NCBI RefSeq assembly: GCF_017104565.1
Contig: NZ_JAAGPD010000035.1
Coordinates: 1 to 64,000, forward strand
Direction of reading: 5' to 3'
DNA: 64,000 nt
Source of the DNA: Paraburkholderia sp. Tr-20389
Lineage (GTDB): Bacteria > Pseudomonadota > Gammaproteobacteria > Burkholderiales > Burkholderiaceae
Position numbers and translations under genes: made by a program. Under the pieces are notes generated by a model. That model was not told the origin of the DNA. It was given only the letters and a program-made list of their open reading frames with translations, and searched no databases. This document shows, piece by piece, positions 18,920-27,245 of the stretch (the first letter of the stretch is position 1; each line of letters begins with the position of its first letter).

Positions 18920-20110
18920 TCAACGGCCCAGATAGCGCTCCACCAGACGCGTCCAGTAGGCCGCACCGACGGGCAGATTGCGGTCGTTGAAGTCGTAGTG
19001 CGGGTTGTGCACCATGCAGCCGTCTTCGCCGACGCCGTTGCCCAGCCGCAGGAACGAGCCGGGCCGCTGTTCGAGCATGAACGCGAAGTCTTCGCTGCCC
19101 ATCAGGATATCCGCGTTCGGCTCGACGTTCGCGGCGCCGACCAGTTCGCGCGCGACCTGAATCGCGAATTCGGTTTCCTCGTCCGTATTCACGACGACGG
19201 GATAGCCTTCCACATAGTCGACCTGGGCCTTGCCGCCGTAACTCGCCGCCTGCGTTTCGGCGAGTTCGGTGATGCGCTCCTTCAGCAGCGCGCGCACTTC
19301 CGGGCTGAACGAGCGCACGCTCAGTTCGAGCTTGGCGCTCGACGGAATCACGTTGTTCGCGACGCCCGAGTGCATCGTGCCGACCGTCACCACGGCGGGC
19401 TGCGCCGGATTCACGTTGCGCGCGACGATGGTCTGCAGCGCCATCACGATACTCGCCGCGATCACGATGGGATCCACGGTCAGATGCGGACGCGCCGCGT
19501 GGCCGCCGACGCCTTCGATCGTGATCGTCGCCTTGTCGCCCGCCGCCATGAATGCGCCCTTGCGGAACAGGAACTTGCCCGGCTCGGCGCCCGGATGGTT
19601 GTGCACGCCGAACACGGCGTCGCACGGAAAACGTTCGAACAGGCCGTCTTCGATCATCTTTTTCGCGCCGCTGTCGATGCCGCTTTCCTCGGCCGGCTGA
19701 AAGTACAGATGCACGGTACCCGAAAAGTTGCGCGTTTTCGCGAGATGCTGCGCGGCGCCGAGCAGCATCGTCGTGTGGCCGTCGTGGCCGCATGCATGCA
19801 TCTTGCCGTGCGTGCCGCTCGCGTACGGAAGCCCCGTCTGTTCGACGATGGGCAGCGCATCCATATCCGCGCGCAGCCCGATGCTGCGCGTGCCCTCGCC
19901 CACTTTCAGCGTGCCGACCACACCCGTCTTGCCGACGCCGCGCGTCACCTGCCAGCCCCACGCTTCGAGCTTTTCGGCGACGAGCGCAGCCGTCGCGACT
20001 TCCTCGTAAGCGAGTTCGGGATGGTGATGGATGTGGTGGCGAATATCGCGCAGCGCGGCGGCTGCGGGTTCGAGGTCGGCGATTTCGGTCAGGCGGGCGG
20101 CGTCGGTCAT
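18920..20110 (-). CDS. M20-family amidohydrolase (hippurate hydrolase / N-acyl-amino-acid hydrolase type)
   Basis: 396 residues, full length. Metal-binding HACGHDGH at 105-112 and the catalytic glutamate region QPAEES near 138-143 are intact, as is the C-terminal MGSEDFAFM motif. Members hydrolyse amide bonds of N-acyl amino acids (hippurate, N-acetyl amino acids, IAA conjugates); the actual substrate is not evident. It is monocistronic, convergent with the IclR gene (15-base gap). Confidence 0.85.
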   Translation of the reverse strand: MTDAARLTEIADLEPAAAALRDIRHHIHHHPELAYEEVATAALVAEKLEAWGWQVTRGVGKTGVVGTLKVGEGTRSIGLRADMDALPIVEQTGLPYASGTHGKMHACGHDGHTTMLLGAAQHLAKTRNFSGTVHLYFQPAEESGIDSGAKKMIEDGLFERFPCDAVFGVHNHPGAEPGKFLFRKGAFMAAGDKATITIEGVGGHAARPHLTVDPIVIAASIVMALQTIVARNVNPAQPAVVTVGTMHSGVANNVIPSSAKLELSVRSFSPEVRALLKERITELAETQAASYGGKAQVDYVEGYPVVVNTDEETEFAIQVARELVGAANVEPNADILMGSEDFAFMLEQRPGSFLRLGNGVGEDGCMVHNPHYDFNDRNLPVGAAYWTRLVERYLGR

Positions 20111-20210
20111 CAGGTGTACTCCTGGGTTACTCGCTGCGTCTCGCGCGCAGCGTTAAACCGCAGACTATAGCAACGCGTGATCTTTCGGGTAAGACGACCG
20201 TGCGTGCGAT

Positions 20211-20816
20211 TTACTTAATGCTCGCACGCGCCACCCGCACGTCGGCCATCGCTTCGCCTGCGGGCTGCTTCCTTGCAATACCTTTCAGGACATCGACGAA
20301 TGCGAGGCCGGCTTCTTCGATCGAACCGGAATTGTCGATATGCGTGAGATGCGCGCCGTCGGGCAGCGTGAACGGCGCCTGACGCGCAAGCCGAGCGGCG
20401 ACCTGCTCTTGCGTTTCGCGTCCGCGTGCCGACAGACGCGCCGCGAGAATGTGCGGTGCAGCGTGAATATGCACGACTTCGAGGTGCTGATAGCGCTTCA
20501 ACGCACGTGACAGATAGGCACGCGATCCATTGACCACGACCGTGCAGCCCCGTTCGAGCCACGCATCGATCTCGATGCCGATGCCGTAGTGCAACTCATG
20601 GCTCGACCATTCGAGCGCGAACAGCCCTTGCGCCGAGCGCGCCGCGAACTCTTCGCGCGTCAACGCGATGTGATTCTCGTTGTGCCCCGTGTCGCGCGTG
20701 ATATAGCGATGCGCAAAGACGACCGGCGTGCCCGCCACATGCTCGCGCGCAAAATGCAGCAGCGAATCCTTGCCCGCGCCCGACGGCCCGACCACATAAA
20801 TCAGGCGGCCTTTCAT
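20211..20816 (-). CDS. phnN: Ribose 1,5-bisphosphate phosphokinase
   Basis: 201 residues. A guanylate-kinase-like P-loop protein with Walker A GPSGAGKDS at 10-18, then RYITRDTGHNENHIALTREEF. PhnN phosphorylates ribose 1,5-bisphosphate to PRPP, the last step that recycles the ribose product of C-P lyase. It is the distal gene of a leftward operon phnF - DUF1045 - phnN; its ATG overlaps the previous stop (ATGA) and GGGAG lies upstream. Confidence 0.9.
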   Translation of the reverse strand: MKGRLIYVVGPSGAGKDSLLHFAREHVAGTPVVFAHRYITRDTGHNENHIALTREEFAARSAQGLFALEWSSHELHYGIGIEIDAWLERGCTVVVNGSRAYLSRALKRYQHLEVVHIHAAPHILAARLSARGRETQEQVAARLARQAPFTLPDGAHLTHIDNSGSIEEAGLAFVDVLKGIARKQPAGEAMADVRVARASIK

Positions 20817-21556
20817 GCGTTCTCCCGCTGCGCCCGTTCTGCCGCGAATGCGAGCCGTTGCCACAGCATGAACGGCTCGCCGGGCGCGGGCTCGACGAAG
20901 ATCGCCGCGCCGTCGATCGGCAACGGCCCGAGACGTTGCGCCTCGCGATGCCACCACGCGACGATCGCGGCACGATCGTCGGCATGATCGAGTGAATTGG
21001 ACAGCGTCATGTGAAAACGGAACTCGTCGAGCACGTAGGGATATCCCCATTCGACGAGCAATTCGCGCTGGCGTTCCGTCAGCGGAGCGTCCATGCGCTT
21101 TGCGATAGCCGCGGCCGATGGCTTCACACGCAGCGGCGTGAAGGCGCGCAACGCATCCGCGGCGAGCGCGCGCGTCTGTTCGTCGCCTGAAGACGTGGCG
21201 GGACGCAGCGCGACGAAGTCGCCCAGCGTGGCTGCTTCGACGGCTAATGAAAACGGCTGTTGTCGTTGCGCCCAACGTTCCGCGGTGTCGAGCAGGTCGG
21301 CCGCCGTCACGTCGTCGGCGAGATGGAACGGCGCCACCAGCGTGCCATGCCAGCCGTAACGGCGCGGCGACGCTGTCAGCTGCTCAAGCGCTTGCGACAG
21401 AGTGGGCGCGTCATGCGGATCGAGTGACGCGCCGCTTTCGGCATCGCGCGCGAGCCACGTCGAGCCGGCGTCCCACCAGCCCGATGCGCGCGCCGGCGCG
21501 TAGTAGATCGCGAAGCGCGACTGCGCGGACCATCCGCTCCGGATGGTGGCGCTCAT
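20813..21556 (-). CDS. DUF1045 protein, phosphonate-cluster associated
   Basis: 247 residues from the ATG at 21556 (MSATIRSGWSAQSRFAIYYAP). Two H-x-T motifs (WHGTLVAPF near residue 70 and FHMTLSNSL in the second half) are characteristic of the 2H phosphoesterase/2'-5' RNA ligase fold, the superfamily of DUF1045. This family is repeatedly found in phn clusters. In clusters without PhnP it could act as the 2H-type enzyme opening the cyclic ribose phosphate made by C-P lyase; that role is inferred. Overlaps phnF and phnN by 4 bases on each side. Confidence 0.82.
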   Translation of the reverse strand: MSATIRSGWSAQSRFAIYYAPARASGWWDAGSTWLARDAESGASLDPHDAPTLSQALEQLTASPRRYGWHGTLVAPFHLADDVTAADLLDTAERWAQRQQPFSLAVEAATLGDFVALRPATSSGDEQTRALAADALRAFTPLRVKPSAAAIAKRMDAPLTERQRELLVEWGYPYVLDEFRFHMTLSNSLDHADDRAAIVAWWHREAQRLGPLPIDGAAIFVEPAPGEPFMLWQRLAFAAERAQRENA

Positions 21557-22311
21557 AGATCGTGCTCGACCATCAGTTGCACGCGGTCGGCGGCGAAATG
21601 CGTGAAGCCGTATTTGATCGGCGTACCTTCCGTGTCGACATCGACGTTCTCTACCCACAACACCGGCTGCTGCCGGTTGATGCCAAGACGCCGCGCGACT
21701 TCCGGTTCCGGCAGCACGCTGCCGATGCGGCTCCACTTGCGCAGATAGTCGGTCACGCCATACTCGGCCATCGCCTTCGTGATGCCGCCCGCGCGTTCGA
21801 GCACATCGGGCAGATCGGCAAAGCGCGCAGCCGGATAGAAGTTGCGCGCATACGTGAGCGGCACGCTGTCCGCCTCATGCAGCGACTCGATGCGATAGAC
21901 GAATGCGCCCGCACGCAGCCCCAGCGCCTTCGCAACAGTGGGATCGGCCTTCACGCGCGCCGCCGACAGCATCGTGCCCGCCGGCGAATGATGTTGCTGA
22001 CGCAAGTTTTCGGTGAAGCGCGTGCGACGGCCGATGGTGTAATCGATCGCGCCCGGCTGCACGAACGTGCCGCGCCCCTGCTCGACACTGACGAGCCCCT
22101 GCGCCGCGAGACCCAGCATTGCACGGCGGATCGTGTGACGGTTGACATCGAAACGCTTCGCCAGCTCGCCTTCGCTCGGCAAACGTCCGTCTTCGCCGAA
22201 GCCGCTTGCCGCGATCTCTTTCGCGAGGATCTGCTCGATCTGCCGCCACACGGCAACGCCCGCCCCCCGTTCGAGCATCACGCCCGGCGCTGCGTCGTCG
22301 TTCGATGTCAT
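21553..22311 (-). CDS. phnF: GntR/HutC-family regulator of phosphonate genes
   Basis: 252 residues. An N-terminal GntR winged helix (about 20-85, WRQIEQILAKEIAASG...LPSEGELAKRFDVNRHTIRRAML) and a UTRA effector domain. Matches PhnF. It is first in a leftward operon and divergent from phnG; a 22-bp palindrome in the shared spacer is the likely binding site. Its stop overlaps the next start by 4 bases. Confidence 0.9.
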   Translation of the reverse strand: MTSNDDAAPGVMLERGAGVAVWRQIEQILAKEIAASGFGEDGRLPSEGELAKRFDVNRHTIRRAMLGLAAQGLVSVEQGRGTFVQPGAIDYTIGRRTRFTENLRQQHHSPAGTMLSAARVKADPTVAKALGLRAGAFVYRIESLHEADSVPLTYARNFYPAARFADLPDVLERAGGITKAMAEYGVTDYLRKWSRIGSVLPEPEVARRLGINRQQPVLWVENVDVDTEGTPIKYGFTHFAADRVQLMVEHDL

Positions 22312-22420
22312 GGTGCTGTCATTCCCTTCGGTTCAAATAAGCGTTCTGTGCATTGTAGTCCGCAAGCCGTGGCGGAAATATGAAACTGCGCCCGCTGTCA
22401 CACGACGGCGACATCTTAAC

Positions 22421-22442
22421 TCTAAACGTCTAGACGTTTAGA
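22421..22442. promoter_or_regulatory. 22-bp perfect palindrome, candidate PhnF operator
   Basis: Half site TCTAAACGTCT followed directly by its exact reverse complement AGACGTTTAGA. It lies between phnF and phnG, 110 and 70 bases from their start codons. GntR/HutC proteins bind such symmetrical sites. I saw no second copy in the window. Confidence 0.75.
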
Positions 22443-22511
22443 TGAATAGATGCTCAAATGTCCGGACTCGCTACTGATCTTCCCCTTTCCAGGAACCCTC
22501 CAGGAACGCCG

Positions 22512-23018
22512 ATGACTGCCGCCGCTTCCCCTCCGTCCTCAGATTCCCCCGACTCCGCCAACGCCGCGCGCCGCGCATGGATGGCCGTGCTGGCGCGCAC
22601 GCCGCGCGCCGACCTCGAAACCGCGCTGAACCGCGCGATGGAAGGCACCCCGCTGCCCACGTTCGACTGGCTGCGCCCGCCCGAAACCGGGCTTGCGATG
22701 GTGCGCGGACGCATCGGCGGCACGGGCGACGCGTTCAATCTCGGGGAAGCGACCGTGACGCGCGCGACGCTGCGGCTGCGCGACGCAACGGCTGACGGCA
22801 CGACCGTCGGCGTCGCGTTTCATCTGGGCCGCGATCGTCGTCGCGCCGAACTCGCTGCTATTGCAGACGCGCTGCTGCAAACGCCGCAGCATCACGCACG
22901 CTTGCAGGCGCAACTGATCGCGCCGCTCGCGTCTCAACTGACGGCGGCACGCGCGCAACGTCAACAGGACGCCGCATCGACGCGCGTCGAATTCTTCACG
23001 ATGGTCCGAGGCGACTGA
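22512..23018 (+). CDS. phnG: C-P lyase subunit PhnG
   Basis: 168 residues from the ATG at 22512, preceded by AGGAACGCC; an in-frame ATG at 22458 has no ribosome binding site. Contains the PhnG pattern RRAWMAVLARTPRADLETAL...RGRIGGTGDAFNLGEATVTRATLRL. PhnG is part of the PhnGHI(L) complex that joins ATP and phosphonate to form ribose-triphosphate-5-phosphonate. First gene of a rightward operon with overlapping genes. Confidence 0.92.
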   Translation: MTAAASPPSSDSPDSANAARRAWMAVLARTPRADLETALNRAMEGTPLPTFDWLRPPETGLAMVRGRIGGTGDAFNLGEATVTRATLRLRDATADGTTVGVAFHLGRDRRRAELAAIADALLQTPQHHARLQAQLIAPLASQLTAARAQRQQDAASTRVEFFTMVRGD

Positions 23019-23665
23019 TGAACACTCCCGCTCAATCTCCGCAGATCGCGCTGTCGACGCTGACGCCGGGTTTCGCCGATCCCGTGCACGACACGCAAGC
23101 CGTGTTCCGCACGCTGCTCGATGCGCTGTCGCGTCCGGGCCGGATCGGCACGATCGACAACGTGCTGCCCGCATCGCGCAGCGACGCGCGCAACAGCTTG
23201 CCGCACGCACGCGCCGATCTGGCCGCATTCGCGGCACTGCTGGCGCTGTGCGACTACTCGACGCCCGTCTGGCTGGCGCAGCCCGACGCCGTGCTCGGCT
23301 CCGCGTTGCGCTTTCACACGGGCGCACCGCTCGTCGACGAACCGCAAGATGCCGCCTTCGCGTATGTGCACGAAGCGAGCACGCTGCCGCCGCTGTCGTG
23401 CTTCGCATTGGGTGAGCCGGAAACGCCGGAGCAGTCGGTGACGCTGATCATTCGTGTCGATTCATTGACGCAAGACGCGCCCGTCGTACTGCGCGGCCCA
23501 GGCATCGAACACGCGCACACGATCGCGCCCGCCGGCCTGCCCGAGCGCTTCTGGCGCGAACGCGCGGAACTCGCGCCGCTCTTCCCGTGCGGCATCGACT
23601 GTTATCTCGTCTGCGGCGATACGCTGATCGGCCTGCCGCGCACGACCCACGTGGAGCTCAACTAA
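23018..23665 (+). CDS. phnH: C-P lyase subunit PhnH
   Basis: 215 residues, start overlapping the phnG stop (TGATG). The N-terminus TLTPGFADPVHDTQAVFRTLLDALSRPGRIG is typical of PhnH, the dimeric scaffold subunit of the C-P lyase core complex. Ends with a one-base overlap into phnI. Confidence 0.93.
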   Translation: MNTPAQSPQIALSTLTPGFADPVHDTQAVFRTLLDALSRPGRIGTIDNVLPASRSDARNSLPHARADLAAFAALLALCDYSTPVWLAQPDAVLGSALRFHTGAPLVDEPQDAAFAYVHEASTLPPLSCFALGEPETPEQSVTLIIRVDSLTQDAPVVLRGPGIEHAHTIAPAGLPERFWRERAELAPLFPCGIDCYLVCGDTLIGLPRTTHVELN

Positions 23666-24780
23666 TGTACGTTGCCGTCAAAGGTGGAGAGCGCGCGATC
23701 GAAGCATCGTGGCGCCTGCTCGACAAGGCGCGCCGCGGCGACACGCAGCTCGCCGAACTGAGCGTCGCGCAGATTCGCACGCAGTTGCGTCTCGCCGTCG
23801 CGCGCGTGATGACGGAAGGCTCCGTCTACGACGAAGAACTGGCGGCGCTCGCGATCAAGCAGGCGGCCGGCGATCTCGTCGAAGCGATCTTCCTGCTGCG
23901 CGCGTATCGCACGACGCTGCCGCGCTTCGGCTACACGCAGCCCGTCGATACGGAAGACATGCGCATCGAGCGGCGCATCTCCGCGACGTTCAAGGACGTG
24001 CCCGGCGGCCAGATGCTCGGCGCGACCTACGACTACACGCAGCGTCTGCTCGATTTCACGCTGCTGGCCGAAGGCGATGACGACAGCGTGTCCACCACGA
24101 AGCGCATCGACAACGCTGAGCCTGAAGCGATGCCGCGCGTCGTCTCCCTGCTGGACAAGGAAGGCCTGATCGAACAGGAGCGCGTGTCGGCAGGCGAGCC
24201 CGAACCCGGCGACCTGTCGCGCGAGCCGCTGTCGTTTCCCGCCAGCCGCGCGACGCGCCTGCAAAACCTCGCGCGCGGCGACGAAGGCTTTCTGCTCGCC
24301 ATGGGTTATGCGACGCAGCGCGGCTATGCGCACTCGCATCCGTTCGCGGGCGAAATCCGCTTCGGCACCGTCGCGGTCGAAATGGAACTGGACGAACTGG
24401 GCATGGCCGTCGAGATCGGTGAAATCGACGTGACGGAATGCCAGATGATCAACCAGTTCGCGGGCAGCACCGACGTGCCGCCTACCTTCACGCAAGGCTA
24501 CGGTCTCGCATTCGGTCATTCGGAGCGCAAGGCGATGGCGATGGCGCTCGTCGACCGCGCGCTGCGCGCCGAAGAACTCGGCGAAACGATCGGCTCGCCG
24601 ACGCAGGACGTCGAATTCATGTTGTCGCACAGCGATAACGTCGAAGCGTCGGGCTTCGTGCAGCACCTGAAGCTGCCGCATTACGTCGACTTCCAGTCCG
24701 AACTGGAACTGGTGCGTCGTCTGCGCGCAAAGCATGCGGCGCCGGCCGATGCCAACGACACTGAGGAGCAAGCGGCATGA
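23665..24780 (+). CDS. phnI: C-P lyase subunit PhnI
   Basis: 371 residues from the ATG overlapping the phnH stop (TAATG). MYVAVKGGERAIEASW is a hallmark N-terminus. PhnI is the nucleosidase that, with PhnG, H and L, swaps adenine of ATP for the phosphonate. Length agrees with the family (about 355-375). Its last 4 bases overlap phnJ. Confidence 0.93.
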   Translation: MYVAVKGGERAIEASWRLLDKARRGDTQLAELSVAQIRTQLRLAVARVMTEGSVYDEELAALAIKQAAGDLVEAIFLLRAYRTTLPRFGYTQPVDTEDMRIERRISATFKDVPGGQMLGATYDYTQRLLDFTLLAEGDDDSVSTTKRIDNAEPEAMPRVVSLLDKEGLIEQERVSAGEPEPGDLSREPLSFPASRATRLQNLARGDEGFLLAMGYATQRGYAHSHPFAGEIRFGTVAVEMELDELGMAVEIGEIDVTECQMINQFAGSTDVPPTFTQGYGLAFGHSERKAMAMALVDRALRAEELGETIGSPTQDVEFMLSHSDNVEASGFVQHLKLPHYVDFQSELELVRRLRAKHAAPADANDTEEQAA

Positions 24781-25685
24781 ACGCGCCCGACACGACGATG
24801 CAAACCGCCGCGCACGACAGCGCCGCCGAAGGCTACAACTTCGCGTATCTCGACGAGCAGACCAAGCGCATGATCCGTCGCGCGCTGTTGAAGGCCGTGG
24901 CCGTGCCGGGGTATCAGGTGCCGTTCGCCTCGCGCGAAATGCCGTTGCCGTTCGGCTGGGGCACGGGCGGCATTCAGGTGACGGCCGCCATCATCGGACG
25001 CGACGATACGCTCAAGGTGATCGATCAGGGTTCCGACGAAACGACGAACGCCGTCAACATTCGCCGCTTTTTCGCGCGCACGGCGGGCGTCGATACGACC
25101 CGCAAGACGAGCGAAGCGACCATCGTGCAAACGCGTCACCGCATCCCCGAAACGCCGCTCACCGAAAAGCAGATCCTCGTCTATCAGGTGCCGATGCCCG
25201 AGCCGCTCTATCGGCTCGAGCCGCGCGTCGCCGAATGCACGAAGCTGCATGCACTGGCCGATTACGGCCTGATCAGCGTGAAGCTGTACGAGGACATCGT
25301 GCATCACGGCAGCATCGCGACGACGTACGACTATCCCGTGATCGTCAACGGCCGCTATCTCGCGTCGCCGTCGCCGATTCCGAAATACGACAATCCGAAG
25401 ATGCACATGAACGCCGCGCTGCAACTGTTCGGCGCGGGACGCGAGCGGCGCATCCACGCGATTCCGCCTTATACGCCCGTGAAAAGCCTCGATTTCGACG
25501 ACCATCCGTTCGAAGTGCAGCGCTGGGATCATGCGTGCGCGTTGTGTGGATCCACGCAAAGTTTTCTCGACGAGATGATCGTCGACGATGCCGGCAAGCG
25601 CATGTTCGTCTGCTCGGACAGCGACTTTTGCCACGAGCGCCGCGAAGCGCAGGGCATCGACAACATCGAAGGAGAACGCGCATGA
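24777..25685 (+). CDS. phnJ: Carbon-phosphorus lyase PhnJ
   Basis: 302 residues. The radical SAM enzyme that breaks the C-P bond. Its unusual cluster motif is intact near the C-terminus: Cys254-x2-Cys257-x21-Cys279, with Cys285 six residues later, matching the spacing of the cluster cysteines and the catalytic cysteine of E. coli PhnJ. The substrate-binding region FASREMPLPFGWGTGG is conserved. Overlaps phnI and phnK by 4 bases each. Confidence 0.95.
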   Translation: MNAPDTTMQTAAHDSAAEGYNFAYLDEQTKRMIRRALLKAVAVPGYQVPFASREMPLPFGWGTGGIQVTAAIIGRDDTLKVIDQGSDETTNAVNIRRFFARTAGVDTTRKTSEATIVQTRHRIPETPLTEKQILVYQVPMPEPLYRLEPRVAECTKLHALADYGLISVKLYEDIVHHGSIATTYDYPVIVNGRYLASPSPIPKYDNPKMHMNAALQLFGAGRERRIHAIPPYTPVKSLDFDDHPFEVQRWDHACALCGSTQSFLDEMIVDDAGKRMFVCSDSDFCHERREAQGIDNIEGERA

Positions 25686-26452
25686 CGCCGCTTCTGAGCG
25701 CACGCGCGCTCACCAAACAGTATGGCGGCCGCAACGGTTGCCGCAATGTCAGCTTCGATCTGTATCCGGGCGAAGTGCTGTGCATCGTCGGCGAATCGGG
25801 TTCTGGCAAATCGACGCTGCTGAACGCACTCGCGCTGCGCACGCCCGCCGATTCGGGCACGCTGCACTATGCGAGCGCGCATGGCGACATACTCGATCTG
25901 CTCGCGCTGTCCGAGCCGCGCAAGCGTCTGCTGATGCGCACCGAATGGGGCTTCGTGCAGCAGAATCCGCGCGACGGACTGCGCAGCAGCGTCTCGGCGG
26001 GTGCGAATATCGGCGAGCCGTTGATGGCCGTCGGCGCGCGGCACTACGGCAAGATCCGCGACACCGCGACACAATGGATGTCGCGCGTCGAACTCGATGC
26101 AGCGCGTATCGACGAATTGCCGTCGGCGTTTTCGGGCGGCATGCAGCAGCGTCTGCAGATCGCGCGCAATCTCGTCACGGGGCCGCGTCTCGTGTTCATG
26201 GACGAACCCACTGCCGGCCTCGATGTGTCCGTGCAGGCGCGCCTGCTCGATCTGCTGCGCACGCTGACATCCACGTTGCATCTGTCCGTGCTGATCGTCA
26301 CGCACGACATCGGCGTCGCGCGTCTGCTCGCGCACCGGCTGATGGTGATGCAAGGCGGCGAAGTGGTCGAAGCAGGGCTCACGGATCAAGTGCTCGACGA
26401 TCCGCAACACCCGTACACGCAAACGCTCGTCTCTTCCGTTTTGCCCGTTTGA
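25682..26452 (+). CDS. phnK: Phosphonate C-P lyase ABC-type ATPase PhnK
   Basis: 256 residues. ABC ATPase with Walker A GESGSGKST, signature FSGGMQQRLQIARNL and Walker B LVFMDEPTAGLD. PhnK binds the C-P lyase core complex rather than a membrane transporter. Start overlaps phnJ (ATGA). A very long open frame begins upstream at 24734 in the same frame, but that part is only the shadow of phnJ. Confidence 0.93.
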   Translation: MTPLLSARALTKQYGGRNGCRNVSFDLYPGEVLCIVGESGSGKSTLLNALALRTPADSGTLHYASAHGDILDLLALSEPRKRLLMRTEWGFVQQNPRDGLRSSVSAGANIGEPLMAVGARHYGKIRDTATQWMSRVELDAARIDELPSAFSGGMQQRLQIARNLVTGPRLVFMDEPTAGLDVSVQARLLDLLRTLTSTLHLSVLIVTHDIGVARLLAHRLMVMQGGEVVEAGLTDQVLDDPQHPYTQTLVSSVLPV

Positions 26453-26465
26453 GGTCCACCACGTG

Positions 26466-27221
26466 ATGACAACGTCAATCGAAACATCGTTCATCGACAA
26501 CGACGCGCTGATGCTGCGCGCGGTCGGCATCGGCAAGACCTTTACGCTGCACGGCCAGGGCGGCGTGCAGATCGAGGCGCTCGCAGACGTGTCGCTCGAT
26601 GTCGAACGCGGCGAATGTGTCGTGCTGGTCGGGCCGTCGGGCGCGGGTAAGAGCACGTTCCTGCGCTGCCTGTACGGCAACTATCTCGCGAGCACGGGCG
26701 CAATCGCGATCCGCGACGACGCGCAAGCGGCGAAGTATCTGCCCATCACGGGTGCGGAACCGCGCGACGTGCTGCATCTGCGGCGCGGCGTGGTCGGTTA
26801 CGTGAGCCAGTTCCTGCGCGTGATTCCGCGTGTGAGCACGCTCGATCTCGTGGCCGAACCGCTCGTGTCGCGCGGCGTCGAAGAAGAGGGAGCGCGCGCA
26901 CGCGCCGCCGCACTGCTTGCGCGTCTGAACGTGCCGGAGCGGCTGTGGCATCTCGCGCCTGCGACGTTTTCGGGCGGCGAACAGCAGCGCGTGAACATCG
27001 CGCGCGGCCTGATCGCGGAACATCCCGTGCTGCTGCTCGACGAACCGACGGCTTCGCTCGACGCCGAGAACCGCGACATCGTCGCCGGCCTGATCGTCGA
27101 GGCGCGCGAACGCGGCGCGGCCATCGTCGGCATCTTCCATGATGAAGACACGCGCGCGAAGGTCGCCACGCGCAGGCTCGAATTGCAGCCACCGCAGCGT
27201 CACGCTGCCGCATTACACTGA
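26466..27221 (+). CDS. phnL: Phosphonate C-P lyase ABC-type ATPase PhnL
   Basis: 251 residues from the ATG at 26466 (a GTG one codon upstream is possible); GAGGT lies about 10 bases before. Walker A GPSGAGKST, signature FSGGEQQRVNIARGL and LLLDEPTASLD are present. PhnL acts with PhnGHI in forming the ribose-triphosphate phosphonate. Separated by 13 bases from phnK. Confidence 0.93.
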   Translation: MTTSIETSFIDNDALMLRAVGIGKTFTLHGQGGVQIEALADVSLDVERGECVVLVGPSGAGKSTFLRCLYGNYLASTGAIAIRDDAQAAKYLPITGAEPRDVLHLRRGVVGYVSQFLRVIPRVSTLDLVAEPLVSRGVEEEGARARAAALLARLNVPERLWHLAPATFSGGEQQRVNIARGLIAEHPVLLLDEPTASLDAENRDIVAGLIVEARERGAAIVGIFHDEDTRAKVATRRLELQPPQRHAAALH

Positions 27222-27245
27222 TATCGTCCGATCCGGAGCATTGAC

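Noticed and set aside
22395-22412. CTGTCAC resembling half of a Pho box upstream of phnG
   Set aside because: The second 7-base repeat at the required 11-bp distance is missing, so PhoB control is not supported by this sequence.
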